Made by a program: the position numbers and the translations under genes
Shown: in pieces, positions 12,138 through 25,591 of the stretch
Position numbering within the stretch: position 1 is the first letter of the stretch
Layout of the letters: each line of letters opens with the position of its first letter
From: Amphirosellinia nigrospora
Lineage: Eukaryota > Ascomycota > Sordariomycetes > Xylariales > Xylariaceae
Direction of reading: 5' to 3'
NCBI GenBank assembly: GCA_004123355.1
Contig: SCHM01000004.1
Location: forward strand, 5,173,017-5,237,016
Length of the DNA: 64,000 nt
The notes under the pieces: generated by a model
Told to the model about the DNA's origin: nothing
The model's database searches: none
The model's input: the letters and a program-made list of their open reading frames with translations, nothing else

Positions 12138-13538
12138 TTACTCCAAGAACGAGCTTGGAATTTCGGGACCTGTAATCGCGTTAGCCGACTTCGCTCTTTT
12201 GACTCCCTAGTTTTCATCATGATCTATTTATCACACCTACCCCAGACATGGATACTTCCCGGCCCAGCTTGCGAGCGATGGGTTGGCTCATCTGCATTCA
12301 ACAGATCCCCGTCAACGTAATGTTCAAGGATGAATTTATCTGGATCAAACCTGGTATTATACATCCACGTCAGTCTGTTGGCCCGCGTTTCCATCTTACC
12401 CTTGATCCTCTCAATGGGGCGAGTAGCGGCAAACACATAGCATGAATAGGGACTTACCAATAATCAAATATCTGACTCCCTAGGACATGGCGTCCGATAC
12501 CCCAGCAGTTCTCATACCCTTTCTCACGTAGCCAGTCGTGTCCAACACCTGCGTGTCGAAATCGTGTGTCTCGTACGACGAATGGTGGACTTTGTAAGTC
12601 TGGCCCTTGGCAATAAAGAATGAGTGATGATCGACCTCCTCGTCCCCCCTATTCAGACGGTAGAAGGAGCTGATATCGACGTTCTCAGCGTCGTGCACGA
12701 TCTGTTGTTATCCATAATTCGTCAGCCTCCTCAATATTCCCGGACGATTTACAAGGAAAACGAAGTGGAAACGAGGGTTGATAGTCAGGAATATGGGGCA
12801 TGGGGATTCCTCTTACGTCACTCGGAATCAAGTTGAAATGAGAGCAGTAGAACTCGTGCGCCTTCGCGTAATCCGTGGTGAGCACGCCGAAGTGGCCTAG
12901 TTTGTGAACTGGGGCCGGACGCTTCGTGAATCGTTGGGTCTTGTTGACTGGGCGGTTTTTCTCCGTCGGCTTTACTCCATGGAAATGATAGTAGTCAGTG
13001 AGATAATCAGAATTCATGATTATCAACCAAATACGCAACTGAACGATTTGAGAGCAAGAGTATGTGAACCCCCCGTAATCATGATAGAAACCAGTCTAAG
13101 GAGGGATATGGCTTACATAATTCATAGGTCTTTTAGGCAGACTGATATCTAGCATATCGACACCCTCTGCCCATGAACAAGATGCATCGGCCACCCGTCC
13201 ACAGGGTCATGGAAAGTGACACATCGCCCGCCGCCCGGAGCGTCTTTCAACTCGTAGATGCTCGACGCCTTGGGCAATGTCTCGGCGGCGATGCGCAGGT
13301 CCTCCTCCGACTCGACGACGAAGGCGGCGCCTCCAAACTCGGACTTGTCGGACCTGATGGCGCACAGGACCCAAGGCTCGGTGCCATAGCCGCGGAAGTA
13401 GATCTTCTCGTCGCCGACCCTCTTCTCCTCGGTGAAGCCGAAGTCGAGGAGGAACTGCTTTGCTTTTTCTAGATTGGGGTACTTGTAGTATACATGTGCT
13501 ATGCGCACGAGCTGGATCTTGCGGGAGATGTCTGCCAT
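12138..13538 (-). CDS. VOC-superfamily extradiol-type dioxygenase (glyoxalase fold)
   Basis: Five exons: 13538-13117, 12969-12817, 12701-12458, 12350-12241 and 12169-12138, with all splice phases consistent. Two glyoxalase-type repeats are visible: ISRKIQLVRIAHVYY onward in exon 1, and RPAPVHKLGHFGVLTTDYAK onward in exon 2. Probable metal ligands are the His in HKLGHFG, the His in HHSSYETHDFDTQ, and the Glu in FILEHYVDGD. That arrangement fits ring-cleaving dioxygenases related to catechol 2,3-dioxygenase. Two single-base losses in G runs (near 13165 and 12553) interrupt the frame. The physiological substrate is not known. Its place beside a quinate-repressor-like gene suggests aromatic metabolism, but that is inference. 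Confidence 0.85.
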
Positions 13539-15197
<1,659 letters not shown>

Positions 15198-15607
15198 ATG
15201 ACATACGGCCTTCGAACTGGCGGCGATTAGAGAAAGACGGATATATTTGCACAGCTCGGCGTTACGGTTACGGGGGCAATGTTTCTGGGGGGACGTGGCA
15301 TGGCATATCCGACTAAACGATAGACAGACGACATGGCGTGTTTTTTGTGGGGGTGTTGGGCGGGCGTTGTATAATTGATAGACTACCTTAAAAGTATAAA
15401 CCGCCAGAGATGATACCAATTCTATATGACAAAAAGTTTCACCAGAGCTCAGCATAGGTATGTATATTTCTCCTTCCGCCATCTACTTTCATCCAACTGC
15501 TGGATTGCCCATCGTCTGTTTGAGGCAATGCACACCGGCATCTGCACCATTATAAGATGTAAGAATGCTCGTTTCTATACGTGGGGGTTAATGTATTTGC
15601 GGCACAA
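15198..15607. other. Short intergenic gap between convergent genes
   Basis: 410 bp holding the 3' flanks of the HAD phosphatase and of the Sec14-type gene. No coding frame seen. Confidence 0.6.
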
Positions 15608-17246
15608 TTAATGCGCTTTTGTTTCGGTAGCGGCGTCGGCTGCATGAGCGATCTTCTCGGTGAGGTTCTCGGCAGAATCCTTGGCGTCGGTGATGACCAG
15701 GCCGGCTACAGCATCGGCCGTAGATTCAGCGGTTGTAGCCTCCGCTTTGGGCGCTATCCCCGTAGCAGCATCTTCAGTCTTTTCGGCGGCAGCCCCTTCT
15801 TTCACATCGCTCGCCACCGCAGTTTCGGCCGATGTGTTAGAAGAGGCGAACGCCTTTGGGATGGTACACACTCGCGTGTGTCTCTCCTGACCGTCCTTGC
15901 TACCGACCGCAACACACTCTAGTCGCGTCCCATCGTCTATAGGTTGCCAATAGCATGGCCCAGGTGGGAAGTTGGTAAATCCGTTCTCCATGTCACTATC
16001 CGCTTAATCTCGTCGTCGTAGGCAGGCTCGTCGAAAAAGTTCCACTCGAGTTTGCCTCCGTAATTTTTCGGGATATCGTCAAGGTCCATAAAGGTGGTCA
16101 GGACGGGGAGTACATCTTGGTCGCTGAGGATGAAGATCTTCGACACGGTGACGGGGTCAAACCACCGCTTGATCCAACCCCAGACGGTCGAGAAGAAGTA
16201 TGGCGCACCGATAATGAAAATTCCTAAGATCGGTTCAAGTTAGCACATTCCGTCTAGCTGTCCCTCCATGTTTATTGTAGTTATTGATGCGACACAGGGC
16301 GCGATTGGGGGTGCTCACGATCCAGAGTCTCGGGGTAATGGGCGGTGGCGAGCTGACTCGCAGCCTGCATGTGCGCCTTCAGGTTCCAGAACATGCGCAG
16401 ACTGACGTTCGAGATGTCGACGATGTTTGTGCTTAGGGTGATTGGTGTATGGGGATTCTCGCGATCGGTGCATTGGGACGACAGAGGTTGGGCAAACCTG
16501 GTCAGGTTCTCGTACAGCGCAAACAGACGCAGAAGCTTAGGTGGCGTCTTCCCGTCCGTCTTGGCCTTGCTATAGGTGGTCTCGGTGGACTTCTCGTAGT
16601 CGGCGACGGCTTTCGAGTCGAGATGTCGGATCTGAAAGACGTAGATGGGAATACCACTGCACCGCCAAAGCAAGCCGTCAGCATTCGTTCGGTCCCGCAA
16701 GATTAATACTCTGACACGGTAGAGTACGTAGTGATACATACCGCTTGTCTCGCCGTCCGGTGAAGCGCGGGTACTACACGGCAAAAGCATTGTGAGCTAC
16801 ACATGCCTCCAAGGTTGGGGTTATGGGTCTGGTGTACCAATTTCCGCGAGGACTCGTACGAGTCGATGTCGATGGTGTCGTAGAGCTTCTCGATCTCATT
16901 GGCGTTCCGGAACTTCTCCGTCTCGGCGAACTGCACGTAGGCGTCCTGTGGCACCCATTTTCTGGCGCGCAGATATCGGCTGGTGGACGCGCGACGGGTC
17001 AGGGTCAGCAAGAACGGTTCCCAGGGCCATTGGTCAGCGGGGAGACACCGTCGGGACGCACAGTAACGTGGGATCGTCATGGGACGGCGGGGGTCCCGGC
17101 TTGTAGAGACCCTTCTCTTCTATGAGAGTCTTGAACTCTGCTAGCGCCTGTGTTTCGTGTTCGGTGAGATGCCCGAGATGTCCCGTTGGATAGCCGACCT
17201 CGACGGCGCCTGACGAGGGAACCCGGCGTAGAGAATCGCTGGCCAT
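15608..17246 (-). CDS. CRAL-TRIO (Sec14-type) lipid-binding/transfer protein
   Basis: Five exons: 17246-17062, 16979-16838, 16773-16742 (only 32 bp), 16656-16319 and 16223-15608; all phases agree. Residues about 25-110 form the CRAL-TRIO N-terminal helix region (RYLRARKWVPQDAYVQF). The Sec14 lipid-binding domain follows (GIPIYVFQIRHLDSK, LYENLTRFAQPL, HMQAASQLATAHYPETL, MDLDDIPKNYGGKLEW). The tail is Ala/Glu/Thr-rich and probably disordered. The family exchanges phosphatidylinositol and other lipids between membranes. A single G is missing near 15988 (ACATGGAGAACG), which makes the ORF appear to end early. Past it the family sequence WENGFTNFPPGPCYWQP continues to a stop at 15608. Confidence 0.88.
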
Positions 17247-18710
17247 GGTGGATAAATAAACGGCAAAAAATGTACGAAACTAAATGGAAGACGGCGGCGT
17301 GATCGGAATGTGTGGATGAATTGGTAGGTTGACGATGGATCATGTAAGATATTCCCCGGCGCCTTTATGACATTACCACTACTTACTAGGTAGACTTGCT
17401 GCCTCCATCTACTCTCTTCAGTTAGTATGCGCTACACTAGCCTCAGGTAGGTAGCGCCTGTAACAACTGCCAGGTAGTGTACCTACAGGTAGCGAATAGC
17501 GGAGGCTGAGGGCAGCTTTATTACTTGTCAACTTACCTAAGGTACTTAGTTATTGCGCCACTGAGCGCATCGGCTTACAGGGAGGCCTTGGAGATCCCGG
17601 GGCAATCCACTCAGCCTTGTGGTGCGTCCGCAGCTTGGAGCTATATAATGCCTGCTATTGAGAAGCGTTAAAGTCCAATATCAATAAATACCCAGTAGCT
17701 TAGTTTCCGAAGGGCGTTCTGACTTTACCTTCCCCAGCCTCTAAACAAAGTTCCGTACCGCTCATGCAATCAATTGGCCAATCATGACGTGATCCGATCT
17801 CGTTTTACCGGGTAAGCTCTCATCCATCTTGCTTTGCATCTGCATAGCGTAGCTATCCTTACCGTACCCATGCTATATTTACTTTCACCGCTTACGACTT
17901 TGGGGCGCAAGAGGCGTAAATAGCTTATGAGTTATCATTTTGCGTGAGCACAAAATCAGATCATTGGGGAGCAACATTCGCCGATATCAACCTCTCCCCT
18001 CCCTGGACTTGGACGTGCCCGCTTGAATGCGGTTAATAATATCCGCAAGGAGCTCTGGACACTTCTCTGGATCTTGCTATTATGAAATGCGCGGTGGGGA
18101 TTTGATCGCAACTAAGTCCCTGACGGGATATCTATGATCTCAATACTGGAACAATGCCCCTAAAAACGACCCAGACCCAGAATCCGGGGCGTACGCAGTC
18201 TCGGGTTGCCCGTTCAGGTATTTCCCCTCCCTCCCCCAATTCAGAGCCCTAGGCCGCCTGCCCAGGCTTTCTCCGCAGGCAAATCATTAAAGTGTACGTG
18301 TAAACGTTCAGCTCTTGATGTGATCCTGACGTCCGAATACGGGTGGTCTGCCACCGCGACTATCGGCGGGATGCAGAGGGGGCTGTCATGTCTTGAATGA
18401 GATATCGAGTGCGACAACTTGTCATTGGCTCTCTGGCGGTTCGACGCCGAAATCGCACTCACAATTTGACGAGGGATATGGTTGAGGCTTGGATACACTG
18501 GTTGATCAATATGCATGGTTCAGCTTTAGCTGGAACATTCAGTGTTGCGTGACTCGACTCCGAAGTCATACCCCAATTACGTGCGGGGTCTCCGCACGAG
18601 CTCGATCTATAAACCAACGCTCTTGGTCTTGACTTCTTCATGACGAGCTTGAGTTTGTAAAGGTATAGAGAGCGAATCCTAGTATAGTTGCTCATAGACG
18701 ATTTCCCACA
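17247..18710. other. Divergent intergenic region
   Basis: 1.46 kb between the divergent Sec14-type and monooxygenase genes. It has repeated TAGGTAG/TACCTA segments near 17385-17550 and a CT-rich stretch near 18225. No coding frame recognised. Confidence 0.55.
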
Positions 18711-20780
18711 ATGGCAGAACATATTCCCTCGAGCGAGCGACATGTTCCTGGGTCTATAAACATCCCAATTTCGCCGTGGCCAACAACAGCAAACATTGAT
18801 GAAAACGCCACCGATGCCATTGCGATATCCTCTCAAATCATTAATTCTTTCAATAAGTCGTTGGAGAAGAAAGATTATAACGCCACCGCAGACCTCTTCG
18901 TGGATAACGGGTACTGGCGAGACCAGCTCGGCGTCACTTGGGACCTTCGGACGGCCAAGGGCAAAGACAAGATCGTGAAGTTACTCCAAGGGGGCCATCA
19001 CCTGGTCAGCGTTCAAATAGATCGCTCATCTCCCGGCAACAACCCCCAGGTTGCAGATCTGAGATACGATGGCTCTGTTCGCGGCATCCAGCTCCTCACA
19101 ACCATTACCACCCAGTTCGGTTCTGGTGGGGGTGTCGCACGCCTCATAGAAGAATCCGGCCAATGGAAGATATGGACTTTCCACACCTCGATGGAAAAAC
19201 TCAAGGATCACGAGGAAGCTGTAGGGCCCAATCGCCCAGTGGTGTGCAACACGGCGCACGAGCTGGCAGGAAGAATGTGAGTTATCCCGATTTTACTATT
19301 TTATTGTAAAGAAGAGGCGGCGGTCTTTAATCATCCCTTCAAGAATACCTACTAATTCCCATCATCATAGTGGGTGGAGAGGAGACAGGCTGAGTCCAAT
19401 TTCGAAGATTCAGAACCCGACGTCCTCGTTGTTGGTAAGATTTACCCCTGAGATGCTATGCACCTTTTCTAATACAGTCTAGGTTCTGGTCAAGCTGGTC
19501 TATCGGTTGCCGCCCGATTAAAGATGTTGAATGTGTCAACACTTACTATCGATCGAGCCGATGATATCGGTGACGCCTGGCGTAATCGGTACCATCAACT
19601 TGTTTTACATGATCCGATCTGGTACGACCATAGTGAGTAGTAGGCTATTGGTTCAGATGGATTTACTGCTAAATTGTATTAAAGTGCCATACCTCAAATT
19701 TCCTGATTTCTGGCCTATATTTACGCCCAAAGACAAGATGGCCGACTTTTTGAAAACCTACGCCCATATGCTGGAGTTAAACGTGTGGACCAAGACTGAG
19801 CTGGAGTCTAGTGTATGGGACGACGGGAAGAAGCAATGGACTGTAGTCCTAAAGCGTAAACACGCCGACGGCAGCATAGAGACGAGGACTCTCCACCCGA
19901 AACACATCATTCAATCAACAGGCCACTCGGGAAAAAGAATTACCCCCAATTAGGGATGGAGAACTTCAAAGGAGATGTTTTCTGCCACTCCTCAGACTTC
20001 CGTGGGGCGAGAAAGGACACCAACGGCCGGAGGGCGGTCGTCATCGGCTCATGCAATTCGGCCCTCGATATCGCGCAAGATTATTACGAGAACGGGTACG
20101 ACGTTACGATAATCCAACGGTCTTCCACGACAGTCTTCAGCAGCAAGGGTGTCCTAGAACTACTATTGGGAGCCCTATACAGCGAAGGAGGCCCGTCTAC
20201 CGAACTCGGGGATTTGTTATCTTGGTCTATACCCCAGGAAGTTAATAAAGCTATCCACGCAGACATAAACACGCTGCAGCAAGACTTCGACAAGGAAATC
20301 CTCGAGGGCTTGAATAAAGCCGGATTTAAGACGGACCGGGGCCCGATGAACTCCGGCATGTTTTTCAAGTATCTACAGCGCGGGGGCGGGTACTACATCG
20401 ACGTCGGTACATCCCAGCTCATTATAGACGGCAAAGTGAAGGTCAAGCACGGTTATGGCGTGGACGAGATCCTACCGAGCGGCTTGCGGCTTGAAGACGG
20501 CACCGAGCTGCAAGCTGATGAGATCGTCTGCGCCACGGGCTATCAAAATATGAGGACGATGACTGAGATGATCTTCGGCCCGGACGTAGGAAGCAAGATC
20601 GGTAATGTCTGGGGCTTCGACGAGGAGGGCGAGACGAGAATTATGTGGCGTCGGAGTGGCCATCCCGGACTTTGGCTTCACGGCGGAAATCTGGCTATGT
20701 GTCGGTATTTTTCCAGGATCGTGGCTCTGCAGATCAAGGCCCAATTAGAGGCTGGCGTCTTGAGTATACAGATGGCCTAG
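18711..20780 (+). CDS. Flavin-binding monooxygenase with N-terminal NTF2/SnoaL-like domain
   Basis: Four exons: 18711-19276, 19371-19434, 19483-19632 and 19685-20780, about 625 residues. Residues about 40-185 look like an NTF2/SnoaL-type fold (KSLEKKDYNATADLFVDNGYWRDQ). The FAD-binding Rossmann motif is VLVVGSGQAGLSVAARL. FKGDVFCHSSDF resembles the FxGxxxHxxx[WF] fingerprint of class B monooxygenases. The NADPH-site region reads VVIGSCNSALDIAQ, with Cys where Gly is usual. ATGYQNMR is the typical C-terminal motif. One base is missing at the exon 1/2 junction (near 19276) and one in the A run near 19935; otherwise the frame is continuous. The family oxygenates small nucleophiles or ketones. 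The substrate here is unknown. Confidence 0.87.
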
Positions 20781-21626
20781 ATAGATGAGCTATCTGCATC
20801 GGGGCCCTATTACTTGAAATGTAGCGTCTGATGTTGCGATAAACGAGAAGGAAAAAAACAGTATAGTACTGCTAGAAGTAACTTTTTGGGTGGGAGGCTA
20901 CTTACAAACAGTGATTCCTCTTGTGTATTATCTTATCGAACCATCACGAGTGTTGTAGATGCGCAATCGAAGAAGGTACTCTCAACGGCTTATTATGTGG
21001 CGTTTCCTATACTCTCTCGGAGTGCTAAGTAGATGATTGTTGATCTTATTCATAATTGTATGATTAATGAGTCTACTAGAGGCGAAATGGTATGCCGGCC
21101 TCCTGAACAAAACGCAACGGTAATCAGCCCAGAAATCTGCCTAGTCGCAAGGCAGGAACTCGTCCGCAATCTGTCGTGGCTGACGACCTTTTGCAGGCGA
21201 GGGACCATAACCCTTTAAGGCGTCTATACTTTTCAATAATGGTCTCGTTCCTCACATTCTTTGCAACTACAATTCGTCTTACAACCGACGGCTAAACTCT
21301 ACCATCCTCCATCAATATTATGTTATGCTACGCGATTATGACGCAGATTTTACTACATCTAGAAATGTCTCGAGCCCATAATAGCTTCACCCCCACGGAG
21401 TAGCACAACATAGGAGTCAGTTACACAATTCAGGACATACAACAAAAACGTGAATGTAAGTATTTACATTAAACCTTCATATCCTATGGTTAAAGTGATT
21501 TCATAGGCAAAGGTAGTGGCAAGTTCGTTCGTGCTCCCAAAATTGACATTCCCACGAGGAGGAAGGCGTATGGATGTTCGTTATAGATGTTTTTGAGATA
21601 GGAGTTGAATTCAATTAAATACAGGT
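20781..21626. other. Intergenic region between convergent genes
   Basis: 3' flanks of the monooxygenase and of the beta-lactamase-like gene. No coding frame recognised. Confidence 0.55.
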
Positions 21627-24016
21627 TTATTGCTTATCTAGGGTGACCCTTAAAGAAGGGGAGGAGATGCTGATTACCTTGCCCTCCGCATTTACGTTGA
21701 ATATGAGCTCATCCATAGCTGCCGACCCATAGATGACTGATGCCACGTTGATCCAAGTCGCACAGTCAGTCGAAAACATGGCCGTCGCCTGCGATGGTGC
21801 ATCCGCGTCTTCGAACACAGCCTTGAATACGACTCTTTTGTCGCCGTCGGGACCTGGCCCCTCGAGTCCTGTCGGATACAGTCTAATTCGAGGCGTCAGG
21901 GGCAAGTAACCTGTCGGAGAATAGGAGTTAGTAGGTGCTTGTCAAAGCACTGATTTACGTAGCCTCAGGCAAGATTGCATAATGGCCCTGGAATGGTCAA
22001 ATAACGCACCGTTCTGCAATACGGTGGACATCCAGGCAAAGTCAGTTCCATTACTGATCCATTGTGACACACCCAGGCCCGGCTGGTCATCCGTCTCAAT
22101 GATCATTGATGAGTTGAGCTGCGTGGTATTAGAGAACGCGTAGTGTCCGTTATAGATGGCTCCAGCTTCAGCGCGGGCTGCTTCTTCAACGGCCGGGATG
22201 AGGATCTCTCCGATGGTATCTGAAGAGAGATTAACAATCTTTCTTTACTCTATACGACATGGTCTGGTTTGATATATACCTAGAAAGTTGAAATTCGCGT
22301 TGGCCGGTAGCTCTCCTGCCAGAAGGACTGATATGCCTATATCGTAATCCGGAACTTTCAACGATCAGAGTCAGTACTTTGTGTGAATAACGCTACTCTT
22401 AGCTATATTTGTATACAGAGAGCTTGAAACTGATCGAGGTTCGGAAAGAAAGATTCTGGAGTACATACTGATGGCCAGAACAGAGCTATAATCACTGATT
22501 CGTCCAGCTTTATTGAACGCCGTGATCCAGCGATAAGCTTGCCCTGCAACGTTGATCCTTCTCGCTCCCATGGCGCGCCAACTGACGCCCGCGGATCGGT
22601 AGAGAACGAGAAAGGTTTGAGCCAACGTCTTGTAGTGACAGGATCGAGCAACTCATAGCCAAGTATCGCACGCCCAATTTCCGATAAGTCTCCTACGGAA
22701 GTGTAAATATTACCGGCCCTGTATCGTCTATGTCAGTCTTGGGGGTACTGGAAACCCAGGAAAAATATGTCTTACGCAGCCGCCTCGCCCAGGTCAAACG
22801 ACCACCCTGTCTGATCGGGATTGCCCGGAATGATTCCCCTTGTGCTCTCTGGGGCCCTCAAGAATGCTTATTTGCACGCTATGGTTAGCAAACACCGTAA
22901 AGACTATGAATTAGAGCATGTCTCATGAGCGATGAGGCTCGAAGTCTGCTAAAGGGGAAATAAATAACACCTGGAGACTAACTGTTGTTCAAACCAAGAG
23001 GCTCGAGAAGCGTTTCCTTTAATAGGGATTCAAAAGTCCTCCCAGTAATAGTTTCCAAGGCATAACCACTATAATCTCTAATTAAAAGCTGTTATAGTAT
23101 AAAGCACAGACTTTACTTACAGGAGTTGGAACCCTACATTGGAATACGCAGCACTCGTGAAAGGGGTAACGACGGGCTTGACACATAACTTAGTAATTTC
23201 TCTGTGAGGTAGAGAATTAGTTTACGCAGGTTGTGTAGACTCACTAGAACTGCTCGATTCCACTGAAAAACTCTATGAGAGAAGTGAGTAGAAGTGTATC
23301 GGTTAGACACCAGAGAACTCACGTTTTCGATCGCAGGTAGGGAAGTCTCCACAAGGAGGGCGTTCCTGAGTATTCAATGGGGGGAATCCGTACTCAAGCA
23401 CATTATCTCGCGTTGACGGAGTCTGGGTTAATTCCCGAGCAGAGCGTCTGTATCATGATTAACCATACAGGACAGAATCACACCAAGGATAGTGCTTACA
23501 ATCCCGTGGAACACCAGTCATTTGCGTTGCAAGACCTCCGATCGTTACCTTTTCCCATGCTGTATTCGTTACAGGGTCCGAACGGTTCGTCAGTGCTTGC
23601 AGCTCAGGGACGTATTTCGTTATCGGTTCGTTCCATGCTTGATCGCCCGCGTTGATAAGAAACAGGTAGATGGTGTGAATCTTTGACAAACTACCTAAGC
23701 GGAAAACAGTTTTCTCATCCACCGTCTTTACCCCGGTTGTGTTTTGAGTCGCTAGCTTCGGTGCCGTATGGAGCACGGAGAAGATAGGGTCCGGATCGTG
23801 AGCCGAGAAAACCTCCAGTGCAAACGAGTAATTTTGCGCGTTATCCGTGATGCCCTTAAATACATCGGTCAAGTTTGAAACCGCCGCGGCGATGGTCTCG
23901 CTTTGTGCCAGCCGCAGCGGCTTAGGGAAAACTGGCCCCTCTAAGGGGCATGTTGGAGCAGCTCTGCATGCTGATAGCATGCCCGCCAATATTGTGGCAA
24001 GAGCCTTAACTAGCAT
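21627..24016 (-). CDS. Secreted serine beta-lactamase-like (class C/LACTB fold) protein
   Basis: About ten short exons. Well supported ones are 24016-23500, 23201-23121, 23068-22983, 22866-22776, 22718-22469, 22354-22280, 22219-22010 and 21910-21627. The start MLVKALATILAGMLSACRAAP is a signal peptide. The three active-site elements of the serine beta-lactamase/PBP family are present: S-x-x-K as GSLSKI, Y-x-N as AAYSNVG, and a KAG triad in FNKAGRISDYSS. The C-terminal domain is the beta-rich extension common in the fungal homologues. At least one base is lost near 22570 (GAGCGAGAAGG), and the join between the exons near 23335-23200 is not fully resolved. Fungal members are usually uncharacterised esterases or peptidases; drug resistance should not be assumed. 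Confidence 0.8.
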
Positions 24017-25434
24017 ATTGACTGAATACAGATTACAAAATATGTCGATAGTATATCCCAGAGCACCGAGCGCTGTTTTGAGCACTGTACTTAGTGTTTA
24101 GGTAAGTGGCTTTAAATGAGATTACGAGGTTGTATTTCCACGTGACATACTTGGATCAGTATCGACTGGGCATCGATCATAACCCAAAGATCTACACGGC
24201 GCGGGTGGTTAGGGTATCTAGAGATATGGTGTTATTGGGGCCTCGATGTGCTGGTATCATGATGTCTTCTTCGTTCCGCGATACGGATAAGGACGCAGAG
24301 TCCGGGATATCATGACGCTCATACCCAGGATTGGAGATGGCCACCCGATCGGGTAACATCATTGAAAGTAATCAACAGGCTCTATGTTTAGACCTTTGTC
24401 TATTGATCCGTCCTTATAGTTATGCCATGTCCGAGTTCAATCAACGCCGCCAAGAGAGCGAGCCTGTCGTACTTAGGCCCGGAGAAGGGCCCGGCGTGCT
24501 GCGAAGTGTGGGATTCCATGACAATAATGGCTATGAAATATAGCGCCTAATGTATTCAGCGTCTTATTTAGTAGATAGAGCAATGGTGTCGTTGCAAGGA
24601 TGGATGAAATGGTTCCACTGGCCCATGACGAAGTTTAGTGTTAAGCGGATAAAATGAATCTAATATACCCCTCATTCTAGACCTACCTATAACGTAGCAG
24701 TGCAATAAAAGCCGAGCCGGGATTGTCCAATCCAAGCGCAAATAAGTCAAGTTGGACATTTAGAAGACGAGAACGCATCAACTTTGAAATAAATATGACG
24801 AGTAACTGGCCAACTTGAGGTTGGTGTCTACAAGTTGATATTGCCCACAACGAGAACATGAAAACCATGTTTGGTATATGTTGTTTAAGACTTCGTCGTG
24901 GATCTTAAACAAAAAATTGTCAAATAAGTCCTCGGCATGGCAACATTGACATGGTGGAGCTGACACGGCCTTAGAATACAATCCGGAATACGGACAATCC
25001 GGAGACAGAGCCAGCAGTAATGGGACACTGGCTCCCTATGGTCTCTACCTTCTAACCAAATAAGCAACATTTCTACAATCAGCGAAGGTTGATAGCATAA
25101 CCGCAACCCTATTTTTAACAAAAAATATGCTATGCGGTCGGAAATTTACAAATAACTGCCCAGTTAGACTCGAGGGGCCAGTTTCTGCATTCGGCACCAT
25201 ACAGGGGTGCGAACAAAGACCAACTTTGCGCTCTCCCAATCGATGGATAAAGGGAAATAGAGCATTATGGATAATGACAGTATCGTGGTATACGTCGCTT
25301 TGTAATCCCTGTATTGGCTTGTATAACAATTGGCTGTTACTGTCAATACTGAAAAGTGTTTACTGTAGTGCAGCGTTCAACTTGCGTCCCTCAGTAGCAA
25401 ATACTAAATTAAACACGCAAGGGAAAAGTACGAA
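24017..25434. other. Divergent intergenic region, fairly AT-rich
   Basis: 1.4 kb without a convincing gene. Several short frames occur but are rich in Cys/Tyr/Leu with no family likeness. It should contain the promoters of the beta-lactamase-like gene and of the gene at 25592. Confidence 0.5.
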
Positions 25435-25591
25435 ATGCCTCGAAAACCGTTTAAAAAGCCGAATAGTCAGCCGCTCGTCGGCAGGGTGGATAAGATCGAA
25501 TTCGGCCGGGGAAGCATCCTTGTTAACGGCATGATCGGAGAAAAACCGACGAATAAAACAAAATTAGAGGCGTCCCGCCATCCCCGACCCG

